Shown here: piece after piece, positions 43,975 to 57,315 of the stretch
How the letters are laid out: every line of letters starts with the position of its first letter
Position numbering within the stretch: position 1 is the first letter of the stretch
Assembly (NCBI RefSeq): GCF_030445035.2
Contig: NC_080694.1
Location: 76,161,257 to 76,225,256 of the forward strand
DNA: 64,000 bases
Direction: 5' to 3'
Origin: Dasypus novemcinctus
Taxonomy: Eukaryota; Chordata; Mammalia; Cingulata; Dasypodidae
Notes under the pieces: generated by a model
Database searches by the model: none
What the model saw: the letters and a program-made list of their open reading frames with translations, nothing else
What the model was told of the DNA's origin: nothing
Translations under genes and position numbers: made by a program

Positions 43975-45250
43975 AGATTATATCAATGTTACATCAAAAA
44001 TATAGGGGATTTCCCCCCCATATACCCCAACCTCTCCCACACCTACACTTTTCTCCATTAACAACATCTTTCATTAGTGTGGTACATTTGTTATAATTGA
44101 TGAAACACATATGGGAGAATTGTTAATAAGCATGGCCTTCAAGATTCATCTTTGTTGTCCCATATGTTAATACTGCATTCCTTCTTACAGCTGAGTAATA
44201 TCCCATTGTATGTATATAACACACTTAGCATATCCATTCATCTGTTGATGGACACTTGGGTTTCTTACAGATTTAGGCAAGAGTGAATATGACACTCTGA
44301 AAACATTGGTGTGCATACATCTGTTTGGATCCCTGCTTTCAATTCTTCTGGTTATATACCCAGCAGTGGGATGGCCGAATCATATGGAAGGTCTATAGTC
44401 AGCAGGATGTAGGATTTCTTTATATATGCTGGATATTAGGCCCTGATTGGATAAATGGTTATCAAATATTTTCTCCTATTGCATAGGCTCCCTTCTCACT
44501 TTCTTAACAAACTCCTCTGAAGCACAAATGAGTGCTTTAATTTTGAGAAGTCCCAGTTTATCTATTCTTGGTCACACTTTGGGTATAAGGTTTTTGAAAC
44601 CATTTACTATCGCAAGATCTTGTAGATATTTCCCTACATTACCTTCTAGGAGCTTTGTGGTCTTGGCTCTTATATTTAGGTGTTTGATCCATCTTGAGTC
44701 AGTTTTTGTATAGGTCATAAAATGGTGATCCTATCTCATTGTTTTGGACATTGATATCCAGTTCTCTCAGCACTGTTTTTTGAAGAGGACATTCTGTCCC
44801 AGGTCATTGGAAGATTTTGGTGAGGAAAGTGACTTTGATTTTAAGGCCTGATATTGTAAACTTCTACCATAATAATTACCCTTTTATTAAAAGCCAACAG
44901 ATTTTTGGTATTTTGCATCAGCACCCCTTTGGCTGACTAATACAAGTTTGCATTGGATATATAAATTAATTTTGTTAGAATTGACATCTTAACAATTTCT
45001 AATATTCCAATCCAAAACATGGAAAATCCTTCCATTTATTTAATTCTTCTTTGATTTCTTGTAGCAAAGTTTTGTAGATTCTGTGTACATATCCTTTACA
45101 TCATGGTTAGATTTATTCTTGATATTTGAGTATTTTATTTTTTATTCTAAATGATTTTTTGTTGACTTCTTTCTCAGATTTCTCATTAATAATGTTTAGA
45201 AACACTACTGATTTGTGGATATTGCTCTTGAATCCTGTCACTTTGCAGAA
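43975..45250 (-). mobile_element. L1-H: old L1, 3' end plus ORF2 fragments
   Basis: Minus-strand L1 starting at its 3' end (GTTACATCAAAAATATAGGG and a C-rich run at 44010-44035). It passes quickly into ORF2 C-terminal sequence (GAGTAATATCCCATTGTATG at 44191-44210; CTCACTTTCTTAACAAACTC near 44495), and runs to about 45250. It has only a short 3' UTR, unlike the other copies, probably through deletion. At about 44840-44935 a foreign piece ending GGCTGACTAATACAA may be an old LTR scrap. Confidence 0.75.
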
Positions 45251-45517
45251 CTCATTTTTATAGGTTTGAGAAAATTTATATTGTCTTGTAGTCATCACTG
45301 CAATATCATTCAGAACAAGTCCAATATCCCCAAAAGACCCCATCTTCTGTCTATTTTTCCTTTTCCCTCCCCTCAGAACATCTGGTGACCACTGTCCTTA
45401 TATCAAATTTATAAGATCTTCCACTACTGTAATAATAATAAGTCTACTTTAGTCCATAGTTTCACTCCCCCTTGTTTGTTTGTTCCTCAATCTTGAGGAT
45501 TTAAGAATGGTGATGCC

Positions 45518-46879
45518 TGAAATAAGAACAAGGCCCAGAGCACTGTGCCTAAGAGTTCCCTCCTGACAGCCTCCTGTTACTCAAATGTGGCCAGTCTCGA
45601 AGCCAAACTCAGCATGTAAAGGCAATGCCTTCCCCCCATCATGGGACATGACACCCAGCGATGAGCCTCCCTGGCACCGAGGGATCACTACCAAGTACCA
45701 GCTGATGATGTAACTAGAAAATGACCTTGAATTAAAGGTTCAGCATGGACCAGCAGAATATCCCTGTCTACATATAATAACAGGAGTTAAAAATGCTGTT
45801 TGACCTAAAGTAAGGGGGAAATGGAAAGGACAAATGAGTTTATATGGCTATGAGTCTGTAAAAAAGAATCTGGAGGTTGTCAGAAGGATTGCCCTTATGC
45901 ACACCTGAGCAGAGTCTCAGGGACAGATAAAGTAGATACAACCCCAGGTATTGGTCCTTTTGAGGGCTAAAGAGACCCACAGGTTCTATGGTCATGGCAG
46001 ATGGGGTTCACTGCCATGCCAGTTGGCCCTTCTTTGGAGCTGGTGTTTCTGCATGATGGAGCAGGACTCAGATGTGATCTCTTTTCACAAGCCTTTCATG
46101 CTACTTTACTGGAATTGTAGTTGGTGCTGGGGTTTAAGATATATGTAGGGGATTTGAATCTCTGGACTGACAACATGATAGCCAGGCCATGAGCCTCAAC
46201 AGACTTCAGCTCTTACACTCTGATTTATTGGACTTACCACACTCAGCTAACATGGAGTTGAAGAATGTCAACCACCACACCATGGAGCCTAGAGTGCCTA
46301 CAACTGAAAACAGGAGGATTGCAGCCAGTATCCATGTGGAATCTAAGCCCCCTTTTGACATAGATGTGGAATGGACACAACCAAGCCAAGGTCCACAGGA
46401 AGGAGGAATACAGTAAGGATTAGAGTGGACTTAATGATATTCTATTCATGAACTAGTGTGGTTAATATTTGAGAAAATGTGGCATTGGTGTGGAAAAAGT
46501 GGCCATGGTGGCTGCTGGGTGCGGGGAATGGGAGGAAGAGATGAGATGTGGGGGCATTTTCGGGACTTGGAGTTGTCCTGGGTGGTGCTCCAGGGACAAT
46601 TGCTGGACATTGTATGTCCTCCCACAGCCCACTGGATGGAACATGGGAGAGTGTGGGCTATGGTGTGGACCACAGGCCATGGGGTGCAGCAATGCCCAGA
46701 GATGTACTCACCAGATGCAATGGATGTGTCATGATGATGGGGGAGAGTGTTACTGTGGGGGGAGTGGTGGGGTGGTGGTGGTGGGGGTGAATGGGAACCT
46801 CATATTTTTTGAATGTAATATTTTTAAAAAAATGAATAAATTGAGTAGAATTTGAAAGAAAAAATAAAATAATTTAAAA
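45518..46879 (+). mobile_element. L1-J: 5'-truncated L1 3' UTR, perfect TSD
   Basis: Plus-strand 3' UTR-only L1 copy starting TGAAATAAGAACAAGGCC and ending with the G-rich tract (46745-46790), CCTCATATTTTTTGAATG and an A-rich tail. TSD AAGAATGGTGATGCC at 45503-45517 and 46880-46894, 15 of 15 identical. Nested in L1-I. Confidence 0.93.
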
Positions 46880-48044
46880 AAGAATGGTGATGCCCCTTTG
46901 TTTCCAAGTGAGAGGGCTTTCAATATCATGGGACAGATGGAAGGAACTGTCTGGCTTGCAGGTGTAGATATTCTTTGTTTTTTGGATGGGCATTGTCCAT
47001 TATCATCCTTTTCTTAATTGTCCTGGGAGAGCCCAATGAAATGGAGAGTAGGTGTTAGCTTCAACTCTACTGATAATCAGGGAGCAACCAGTATATGAAC
47101 AGTCAGAGGTTTAAGTCTTTGGGACATATATTAAATGTGTCTAGTGCTAATAATAGATTCAGATAAATGGACCAGAAGAACCATGTGTAGGAATAAATGA
47201 GTCTAACTCTGAAAACATTCAGGAGTTGGAATATCATATATTCCCAAGTAAGACCCACTGAAAGGTTGCTGATTTCCTGGGGTAGTCTGCCCTGCCTATA
47301 GTGCCCAGTTGTCTCTAGAGGCCTTAGAAACACCCCTTCTTGAGGCACTGTTTGCTGTGTAGTCAGTGTGACCCTCCTTACACAAACATATGTATAACAT
47401 CTGGGATGACCTCCACAATTACTTTGAAATCTCTGAGCCATAAAAACTCATTCTTATTTAATATTTCCCCCTTTCAGTCAAGGTCTTTATCCAAATGAAT
47501 CACTAATAGTAATCCTCTTGTGACAGGAAGGCTCATCCCTGAGAAACATGTCCCTCATCTGTGGGAAGGTTGTGAATTTATATGCTGAGTATAGTTTAGA
47601 GAGAGGCCAAATTTGAACAATGAGGAGGTTTGCAGGAGGTAACTCTTAGACAATACATATTCCTAGGCTAAATTTCAATTTCACAAGAACAAAGTTCATA
47701 AGCGTATGCATCAATTAAGGACTTGATATATTGGTCCCTCCTCCTTTGCTAGGCATTCCTGTGTACTCTAGAGATTCTTGCTACTCTATGGGACTATGTA
47801 GCTGGATGGGAATTCAATATTCCATCTCTTACACTGTGGGTTTCCGTCCACCGAGATATACCCCATGACCATAAAAACATATTCACATTCCACAGAAGCA
47901 TGCCACAGATGACCCCTCTCCTTACATTCCCCTACCACTGATTCCCCATACCAGTTATCCTCCCCATCACCGTTGCAATCCTTCTGTAATCCAAAACCTC
48001 TCTAAGAAATCCAATGAAAAAATAATAAATTTTAAATTATTTTT

Positions 48045-49615
48045 TCTTTCTTTCTTTCTTTTTTTAATGTAACATTAAAAAAAATGAGGTCCCCATATAC
48101 CCCCCACCCCCTCACCCCACTCCTCCCATAACAACAACCTCCTCCATCATCATGGGACATTCATTGCACTTGGTGAATACATCTCTGAGCACTGCTGCAC
48201 CACATGGCCAATGGTCCTCATTATAGTTACCGTCTCCCCCAGTCCACCCAGTGGGCCATGGCAGGACATATAATGTCCGGTAACTGTCCCTACAGTACCA
48301 CCCAAGACAACTCCAAGTCCTAAAAATGCCCCCACATCACATCTCTTCTTCCCTCTCCCCACCTTCCGCAGCTACCATGGCCACTTTCTCCATCTCAATG
48401 CTACATTTACTTCCATTACTAATCACATTAGTTCCAGAATAGAGTATCAATAAGTCCACTCTAATCCATACTCTATTCCTCCATTCTGTGGACCCTGGGA
48501 TGGTTATATCCGCTCTACCTCTGTACTGAGAGTGTGCTCTGATTCCACTTGGATGATGGATGCCATTCTCCTGCTTGCAGTTGTAGGCACTCTTGGCTCC
48601 CTGGTGTGGTGGTTGACCTTCCTCACCTCCCTGTTAGCTGGCTGGGGTAAGTCCAATAAGCCAGAGGGTAGGAGTTACAAGTTGGTTGAGGCTCAGGGCC
48701 TGGCTATCACATGGACAGTCCAGACATTCAGGTCCCCTGAGTATACACTAAACACCAGTGCCAACCACAGGTCCAGAAACAGTGACAGGAGAGGCTTGTG
48801 AACAAAGATCACATCTGAGTAAAACTCCATCACACTCAGGAAGACAAATTCCAAAGTAGGGCAACTGACATGGCACTGAAGTCCATCTGCCATGACCATA
48901 GAACCTATTGGTCTCTGTAGCCCTCAGAAGAACCAATACCTGGGGTTGTATCTACTTTAGCTGTCTCTGGGACTCTGCTGAGTTGTGCATAAGTGTGACC
49001 TCTCTGATGACCTCCTGGCTCTTTTTGGGAGACTCATAGCCATATAAACTCATTTGTCCTTTCCATTTCCCCCTTTTAGTCAAGGTCAAAAAGCATTTTT
49101 AACTCCTGATATTACATGTAGGCTGAGATATTCTGCTGGTCTGAGTTGACCTTTTTATTCAGTGTTGTTCACCAGCCACATCATCAGCTGGTACTTGGGA
49201 GTAATCCCTTGGTGCCAGGGAGGCTCATCCCTGGGAGTCATGTCCCACACTGGGGGGAAGGCAATGCATTTACATGCTGAGTTTGGCTTCAAGACTGACC
49301 ACATTTGAGCAACATGGAGGCTCTCAGGAGGTAACTCTTAGGCATCCTGCAGCTCTAGGCCTAGTTCTTATTTCAGGCTCACAGGTCCACAAGCATAGTC
49401 ATTAGCATCAAGGGCTCATTGTTGGACCATCTTTCCTTATTCGTCTTAGCCATTGCACTCGGGGGATTGTTGTTGTTCGATTAGGGAATGCGACAGAGCT
49501 CCCCCAGTCAGGAACTCAGCACTCCCTTAACCATCGTTCCCAACTGAAATCATTATGAAAATATCCAAACATTTTTATGCACCCCACATATATGCCCTGG
49601 AGAGCTCCCTCCCTA
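48045..49615 (-). mobile_element. L1-K: L1 3' UTR fragment, TSD present
   Basis: Minus-strand 3' UTR-only copy, T-rich tail (CTTTCTTTCTTTCTTTTTTT) and ATGTAACATT at 48045-48080, C-rich complement of the G tract (48095-48130), ending near 49615. TSD TTAAATTATTTTT at 48032-48044 and 49616-49628. Nested in the 3' UTR of L1-I. Confidence 0.9.
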
Positions 49616-51740
49616 TTAAATTATTTTTAAAAATAAAACATTTTAAAATTTTTTCACTGTGGCTTTCATCACTGTAAGATCTGTTATATTTTATGTATAT
49701 TGACAATTCCTTCTTGTATGTTCCCCCAGTGTCTTACTGTTTATTTTCACTTTATTTTCCAAAATGACTTTGGTTACAGAAAGGTCACATAAAATATATA
49801 AGGTATCTCCATACAGTCTATTCTTCCCCCCACCTTCCCCTATCAAATAACATCTAACATGAGTATTTATAACAATTGGTGAAAAAATATCAAAGCACTG
49901 CTACTAACCATGGTCAATGGTTTATATTGTGGTTTACCTTCTGAGCCAAATACTTTGATATGTTCTGACAAAGTGTATAATGTCCTATGAGTGTCATTGC
50001 AAGCTTACGAAGAAAAATTCCAATGCCCCCAAGATGCCCTATGATCTCATTCTTCCCATCATCCTCAAAATCTTTGGGAACCATTAAGTTTTAATATTTG
50101 AAGAATAATTTTCATATTTGCATGCATTAATATTGTTGGCTTAACATACTAATCTGTTTTATTTAATTAGGTGCTGGGCTTCCTATCTACTTGAAAGGTT
50201 CTTGTCCCTCTATCTGAGAACATAACAAGAGTCCTCAGGATAGGAGTTTAATTTTTTCTTGTCTATTGTGTAGGTGTCCAACCATTGAAATAGCACCCTA
50301 TAACAAGATGCACACATTCATATTCCACAGAAGCATGCCTCATGAGCACCTTTCCCCATATATTCCCCAATAATGTTGTTGCCCTCTACCAACGACCCTC
50401 CTAGATCATACTTGCCAAAAAGCATTCCCACCATTGTACTTTCAATACAGACCTACGAACCTCAGAGTACACCTCTTCCTTCCTCCAGGCCTCCTTTCAG
50501 TTCCTTAGATACTCCATCCCAACACCTTCCCTGCTGACCCTCGCATTCAAGCATCAACAACCCTGCTCGTATCTGTGCACCGCCATCAACCTTCTCCACT
50601 GCCAAACTACACTCTATCACATTATCTTGGGTTTTGCCCATATTTAGTATTGGCTCACCACACTCTATTCTTTTTCTATCTCTTGTTAACCTATCTTCCA
50701 GACTTTGGCTATTCAAAAGGCTTAGGTCACATCAACGAGGTAGTGTAATATTTGTTCTTTAGTGACTGAATTACTCCACTCAGCATAAAGTCTTCAAGGT
50801 TCATCCATGTCATGAGTGTCAACACTTCATTCCTTCTTACACCTGAGTAGTATTCCATTGTATGTATATACCAAATTTTCTTATCCATTCATCAGTGGGA
50901 TTACTGGATCATATGGCAATTCTATATTTAAATTCCTGAGCAACTGCCCAATTTCCTCCACAATGGCTGCACTATTCTACATTCCCACCAGCACTGGATT
51001 AGAGCTCCCATGCCTGCACATCCTCTACAGCACTTGTGGTTCTCTGATTTTAATTTTTAAATAGCCATCAGTGTAATACATATAAAATGATATTTTATTG
51101 AAGCTTTGATTTGTGTTTCCCTAATAGCTAGTGATGTCTAGCATTTTTTCATGTACTTTTTACCATTTGTATTTCCTCTTTGGAAAACTCTCTGTTCAAA
51201 TATCAGGCCAAATTTTAAAACGGGTTGTCTTTTTTCTTTTTTAGATGAAGGATTTCTCTCTATATGCTGAAAATGATTGCTAAATATTTCTGCCACTGAA
51301 TGAGCTGCCTTTTCACTTTCTTGACAAACTCTTTGAAGCACTACTTTTTCAGTTTTGAGGAGATGCAATTTATCTATCTTTTTTATTTTGTTGCATGCAC
51401 TTTGAGGTAAATTTTTAAAAGATATATCCTAATATATAAACTTGTAGCTGCTTCCATACATTATCTTATAGGAGTTTTTGGTATTGGCCCTCATATGTAG
51501 GTCTTTGATCCATTGTCATTAATTTTTGTATAGAGAATCAATGGTGATCCTCTCATTCTTTGGGTATAGATATTCAATTCTCATAACACCAATTGTTAAA
51601 GAGGCCATTCAGTCCCAACAGAGGGGGCTTGGTGGCCTTTTTGAATATCAGTAGACAATATATGTGAGGATCTATGTCATAACTCTCACATCAGTTCCAT
51701 TGATCAGTATGTCTGTCTTTGTGTCAATACCGTGCAGTTG

Positions 51741-53102
51741 TTTTTTTTTAAATCCAACAAAGTTAATTGCTTATTGTAAAGATTTCAGGATTGTGAGATT
51801 TTGCTTTGATAAATCATGGTGCAAAACTACCAAAAAACTACAGCTAGCAATATTTCATTATTCCCAGCCAACAGACCTGAAGCACCCTTTTCATTTGTTT
51901 TTATTTTTTTATTATTAATTTGTCTTGTTTTTAAAGATACATAGACTCCAAAAATGTAATATTAAAAAATATAAGAATTTCCCCCACATCCCACACCATA
52001 TCCCTTGTTCCTCCCACATCAACAACCTCTTTCATCATTGCAGCCCATTAATTGCATTTGGTGAATACATTTTGGGGCACTGCTGCACAATGTGGATTAT
52101 AGTTTACACTCTCCCCTAGTCCATTCAGTGGGTTATGGCAGGATATATAATGTCCAGCATCTGTCCCTGCAATATCATTTAGGACAACTCCAAGTCCCAA
52201 AAATGCTCCCACATCACATCTCTTCTTCCCTCTCCCTGCCCTTAGCAACTACCATGGTGACTTTCTCCAGATCAATGCTAGAGTTTCTTCCCTTAGTAGT
52301 CACAATAGTTCTATAGTACAATACCAATAAGTTCACTTTAATCCATATTTTATTCCTCCAACCTGTGGACCCTGGGTTGGTGATGTCCACTCCACCTCCA
52401 TATCAATAGGGGGCTTAGATCCCACATAGTTGATGGATGAGATTCTCCTGCTTGGAGTTGTAGGCACTCTCAGTTCCCTGGTGTGGTGGTTGGTTGACCA
52501 TCAGCTGCCAGGGGCCTAAGGGTTACATCCTGAGAGTCTCCATGTTTCTCAAATGTGGCCACTCTCTAAGCCAAACTCAGCACTTAAAAATGCATATACC
52601 TTCCCCTCACTGTGGGAAATGACTCCTGGTGATGAGCCTCCCTGGCACAAAGGGATTACTACCAATCACTAACTGGTGATGCAACTAGAAAAAGACCTTG
52701 AATAAAAGAGGGAAATGGTAAAGACAAATGAATTTATTTGGCTTAGAGTCTTCAAAAATAGTCAGGAGGTCATCAGAGAGGTCACGCTTATACACACCTC
52801 AGCAGGATCCCAGAGACATTCAAGGTAAATGCAACTCCAGGTACTGGTGCTCCTGAAGGCTATGGAGAAACATAAGTTCTACAATCATGGCAGTTGGCTC
52901 TGGAGTTCAGTGCTTTGTCATTGGGCCCTACTTTGGAACTTGTGTTCCTGAGCGTGATGGAGTTGGACTCAGATGTGAACTCTATATACATACCTCTTCT
53001 GTCACTTTTACTGAACCTATGGCTGGCACTGGGGTTGGTGTGTACCCAGGAGACTTCATTCTCTGGACTGGCCATGTGCCAGCTGGTTCTGAGCCTCAGC
53101 AG
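51741..53102 (-). mobile_element. L1-L: twin-primed L1 with a short 3' transduction
   Basis: Nested in L1-I ORF2, with a TSD AATACCGTGCAGTT (from 51726) and AATACCATGCACTT (from 53103), 12 of 14 identical; the ORF2 text continues across it. In minus-strand order: an inverted 3' UTR piece (53102-52499), then the sense 3' end (52498 to about 51955), the L1 tail, about 170 bases of unrelated sequence, and a final A run (T run at 51740-51749). The two L1 parts are neighbouring stretches of the 3' UTR with about 75 bases missing between them, the mark of twin priming. Confidence 0.75.
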
Positions 53103-53414
53103 AATACCATGCACTTTTGACCACTATTGCTTTGCAGTATACTCTAAGGTCATGTAGCACACTTACACTAATCCCACTTTTTATTTCAATATGATATTTG
53201 TTATTTGATGCCCCTTGTATTTCCAAATAAATTTAAAATTGATTTTTCCAACTCTGTAAGAATATTGTTGTAAATTTTATTAGGATTGCTTTAAATCTGT
53301 AAATCAATTTGAGTATGACAGATATCTTAATGAGGTTTAGTCTTCCAATCCATGATCATGGAATGTTCTTCCATTTATTCAAGTCTTCTTTTATTTCCTT
53401 TAGCAATGTTGTGA

Positions 53415-53808
53415 AGTTTTTCTTTTTTCTTCTTTATTTTCTTTTAAATGTTACATTAAAAAAATATGAGGTCCCCATATACCCCACCCCACCCACCTCA
53501 CCCCTCCCACATCAACAACCTCTTCCATCATTGCAGCACATCCACTGCACCTGGCGAATACATTCTGGAGCACCGCTGCACCACCTGGACAGTGGTCCAC
53601 ATGGTAGTCCACACTTTCCCTCAGTCCACACAGTGGACCATGACAGGACACACAATATCCAGCATCCATCCCTGCAGCACCACCTAGGACAACTCCAAAT
53701 CCCGAAAATGCCCCCACAACATATCTCTTCTTCTTTCTCCCTGCCATCAGTAGCCACCGTGGCCACCCTCTCCACATCACTACTACAATTTCTTCCCTTA
53801 CTAATCAT
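53415..53808 (-). mobile_element. L1-M: short L1 3' end fragment
   Basis: About 390 bases of minus-strand L1 3' terminus: T-rich tail, ATGTTACATT, GAGGTCCCCATATACC and the adjoining 3' UTR, ending at TTCCCTTACTAATCA. The L1-I ORF2 text resumes at CCTTTACATCTTTAGTTAAG. TSD not clear. Confidence 0.8.
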
Positions 53809-54544
53809 TCAAGTCCTTTACATCTTTAGTTAAGTTTATTCCTAGATATTTGATTCTTCTAGTTGCTATTGTGAATGACTTTTTCCCTTAATTTCCTCCA
53901 CAGATTTCACATTGTTACTGTACAGAAATCTACTAATTTTGTGAGTTGATCTAATATCTTGCCACTTTACTGAACTATCCAATCAAAAGATGCAGATTTG
54001 TAGAATAGATGAGAGGTTTTTGATGACTGACTCTCTAATTACTTGTGATTGATCTGTTGAAGTCCCTACATTTTCTCTAGTCAGCATAGGTTGATCGTGT
54101 GTTTCTAGAATTTTTTTCAATTATTCCTTGTGTCCTCTTATGATCCTTTTTATTTCTGTAAGGTAATAATGGCCCTTCTCATTTCTGTTTTTATTTGCAT
54201 CATCACTCTTTTTTGTCGGTTTGAGTTAAGAGAATTTTTGTCAATTTTATTGTTATCTTCTCCAAGAACCAACTTTTTGTTTTATTGGTTCTATTATTTT
54301 TGTCAGTTTCTTTTATTTCTCCTGTAATCTTTATTTCTTTCCTTATGCTTGCTTTACGTGAGTTTGATGTTCTATTCCTAGTTACTCAAGGTGTGGTGTT
54401 ACAGCACTGGTTTTACCTCTATCTTATTTTTTTAATATAGTTGTTTAGGTCTAAAAAGTCCTCTCACAGCACTTTCTTCACCAAATGCCATAAGTTTTTA
54501 TTTTTTTTTACTTTTTAAAAAATTTTTGTAGCACTTTTAGTAGT

Positions 54545-57315
54545 TATTTTATTTTTTAAATTTTTTATTCATTTTTAAAAAATATTACATTCAAAAAATA
54601 TGTGGTCCCATTCAACCCCACGGCCCCCACCCCACCACTCCCCTCACAGCAACACTCTCTCCCATCATCATGACACATCCATTGCATTTGATAAGTATAT
54701 CTCTGGGCATCGCTGCACCTCATGGTCAAGGGTCCACATCATAGCCCATATTCTCCCACGTTCCATCCAGTGGGCCCTGGGAAGATCTACAATGTCCGAA
54801 AATTGTCCCTGAAGCACCACCCAGGACAACTCCAAGTCCCGAAAATGCCTCCACATCTCATCTCTTCCTCCCATTCCTGCCCCCATCAGCTACCATGGCC
54901 ACTTTTCCCACACCAATGCCACATTTTCTCTGTGGACCTTGGATTGGTTGTGTCCATTGCACATCTCTGTCAAGAGGAGGCTTAGATTACACATGGATAC
55001 TGGATGCAATCTTCCTGCTTTCACTTGTAGGCACTCTAGGCTCCATGGTGTGGTGGTTGACATTCTTCAACTCCATGTTAGCTGAGTAAGGTAAGTCCAA
55101 TAAATCAGAGTGTAGGAGTTGAAGTCTGTTGAGGCTCAGGGCCTGGCTATCATATTGTCAGTCCAGAGATTCAAATCCCCTACATATATCTTAAACCCCA
55201 GCACCAACCACAATTCCAGTAAAGTAGCATGAAAGGCTTTGACAAGAGATCCCATCTGTGTCCAGCTCCATCATGCAGAAACACCAGCTCCAAAGAAGGG
55301 CCAATTGGCATGGCAGTGAACCCCATCTGCCATGACCATAGAACCTGTGGGTCTCTTTATCCCTCAAAAGAACCAATACCTGGGGTTGTATCTACATTAT
55401 CTGTCTCTGAGACTCTGCTCAGGTGTGCATAAGGGCAATTCCTCTGATAACCTCCCAGTTCCTTTTTAGAGACTCATAGCCATATAAACTCATTAGTCCT
55501 TTCCATTTTCCCCTTGATTTAGGTCAAAAAGCATTTTAAACTCCTGTTATTATATGTAGGCAGTGATATTCTGCTGGTCCGAGTTGAACATTTTATTCAA
55601 GGTCATTTTCTAGTTATGTCATCAGCTGGTACTTGGTAGTGATCCCTCGGCGCCAGGGAGGCTCATCACCAGGAGTCATGTCCCACGCTGGGGAGAAGGC
55701 AATGCATTTACATGCTGAGTTTGGCTTCGAGACTGGCCACATTTGAGCAACACGGAGGCTCTCAGGAGGTAACTCTTAGGCACCCTGCAGCTCTAGGCCT
55801 TGTTCTTATTTCAGGCACATAGGCTAACAAGCATAGTCATTAGTATCAGGGGCTCATTGTTGGAACTTCATTCCTTTTTGGTCTTTGCTGTTGCACTTGG
55901 GGGATTGTTGCTATTCTTTTAGGGACTGTGATAGAGCCTCCTCGCTAGGAACTCAGCACTCCCTCGGTTGTTTTTAATTGTTTCCACTATGAAAATATCC
56001 AAACATTTTTATGCACCCAGGATATATGCCCTGTAGAACTCCCTGTCAACCATATGTCCCCTGTCAATAACATCCCACACCAGTATTCTTCTGCTGCCAT
56101 TGTTGAACCTCTCTGTGATCCAAAACTTCCTGAAAAGTGAAGCCCAATATACTGCCAGGTTCCCTTAATAGTAAAATGGAATATAGTGATGAGTTAAAGG
56201 TTAGATATAGAATACATATCAATGTGGAAAAATTCTACATCCTATCTTTTCCTTTTCCTTTTTCTAATTATTAAGTTTATCTTCACAAGAGTTTTAGATC
56301 ACAGGAATTCATATATACAATATACAGTACTCCCACATATCCAACATAAAACCTTTTCCCTTCCACAGCAATAATCTTTTAACATATTCATACCATATTT
56401 ACTGAAACTGATGTACAGATATTGAGACAATAGCTTTCAAACAAGGTAACATTTGTGTTTACATTGTAGTTTATACTTTAGGCTATACAATTTTCTAAAT
56501 TTTTAGTTATCCTATGTTTTACATTATGATTTACATTTTAGCCTATCAGCCCCTATGTATTTTTGGTGTAATTTTACATGTCTTATATCCATCCTTGCAT
56601 ACTCTTGTGAAAACACTTCTCTTGCCCTCACAGTTACACTGGTTCCATATATTCAATACCTATTTGCCCCTCCCCTTAAGGCCCACAGTGACAGTCAATC
56701 TTCATTTCTTCAAGAGCCATGTTCAGAGATAATTGCAACAGTGTTGAGGGCTTGACATGCTCAACTACCCTAATGTCCTGGGAGCCACCATTTCTCTTGA
56801 GAGATACAGTTCCCTCTATTTGATGGCATCAGTCCTCCCCAGAATGTGGGGATACCTTCACTCTCATTATATGGGTCTCTACCCAATGATATAACCCACT
56901 CTCACAAAATGAGCATTCGCATATTCCCTAAGAGTCTGTCCTGCGTCAGATTATCCCCTTTAAGTATCTTAAACAGGTAACTTTCCTTATTATATTTTTG
57001 AAAAGGTTTTCTCAGCATTATACTCTCAATGAACAACTGACAATCTCCTATGTTCATATGTTGCCCCACCCTCCCCCCAATTTCTTGGGCAATATTACCG
57101 ATCTGGCCATCCCTAGCCCCCCTCAAGCCCACAAAGCCTGACCCAAAGGTAACCCTATGCCCCCATTTTATCCCTTCCTTGTACAAATACTTACCTCCAG
57201 CTTATCATAGATTTCACCCATGTAGATGTCAGCTTACATCCTTCCTGTATCCCCTGATTTCCTGTAAGCCTATCATCCAGTCTCTAGCTCTCTGAGGCAG
57301 CTTGGTTTACTTATT
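54545..57315 (-). other. L1-N 3' UTR, 2.8 kb
   Basis: Noncoding sequence from the ORF2 stop (57316) to the tail. On the minus strand it ends with a G-rich run (complement of CCCCACGGCCCCCACCCCAC at 54617-54636). It is collinear with the L1-E 3' UTR. Confidence 0.85.

Larger units (their letters stand above)
45251..54530 (-). mobile_element. L1-I: old L1 hosting four nested L1 pieces
   Basis: Minus-strand L1, clearly more diverged than L1-E or L1-N. Its 3' UTR occupies 45251-50790, interrupted by L1-J and L1-K. ORF2 remnants run from 50790 to about 54500 (CTGAGTAGTATTCCATTGTA at 50843-50862; ORF2 RT region near 54080-54260), interrupted by L1-L and L1-M. Without the inserts the 3' UTR is still about 2.6 kb, so the long 3' UTR predates the younger copies. 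The 5' part is cut off by the insertion of L1-N. Confidence 0.75.

Noticed and set aside
53309-53833. A 174-codon plus-strand frame
   Set aside because: It spans the boundary of L1-I ORF2 antisense and the L1-M 3' UTR antisense, so it is a chance joining of repeat sequence.
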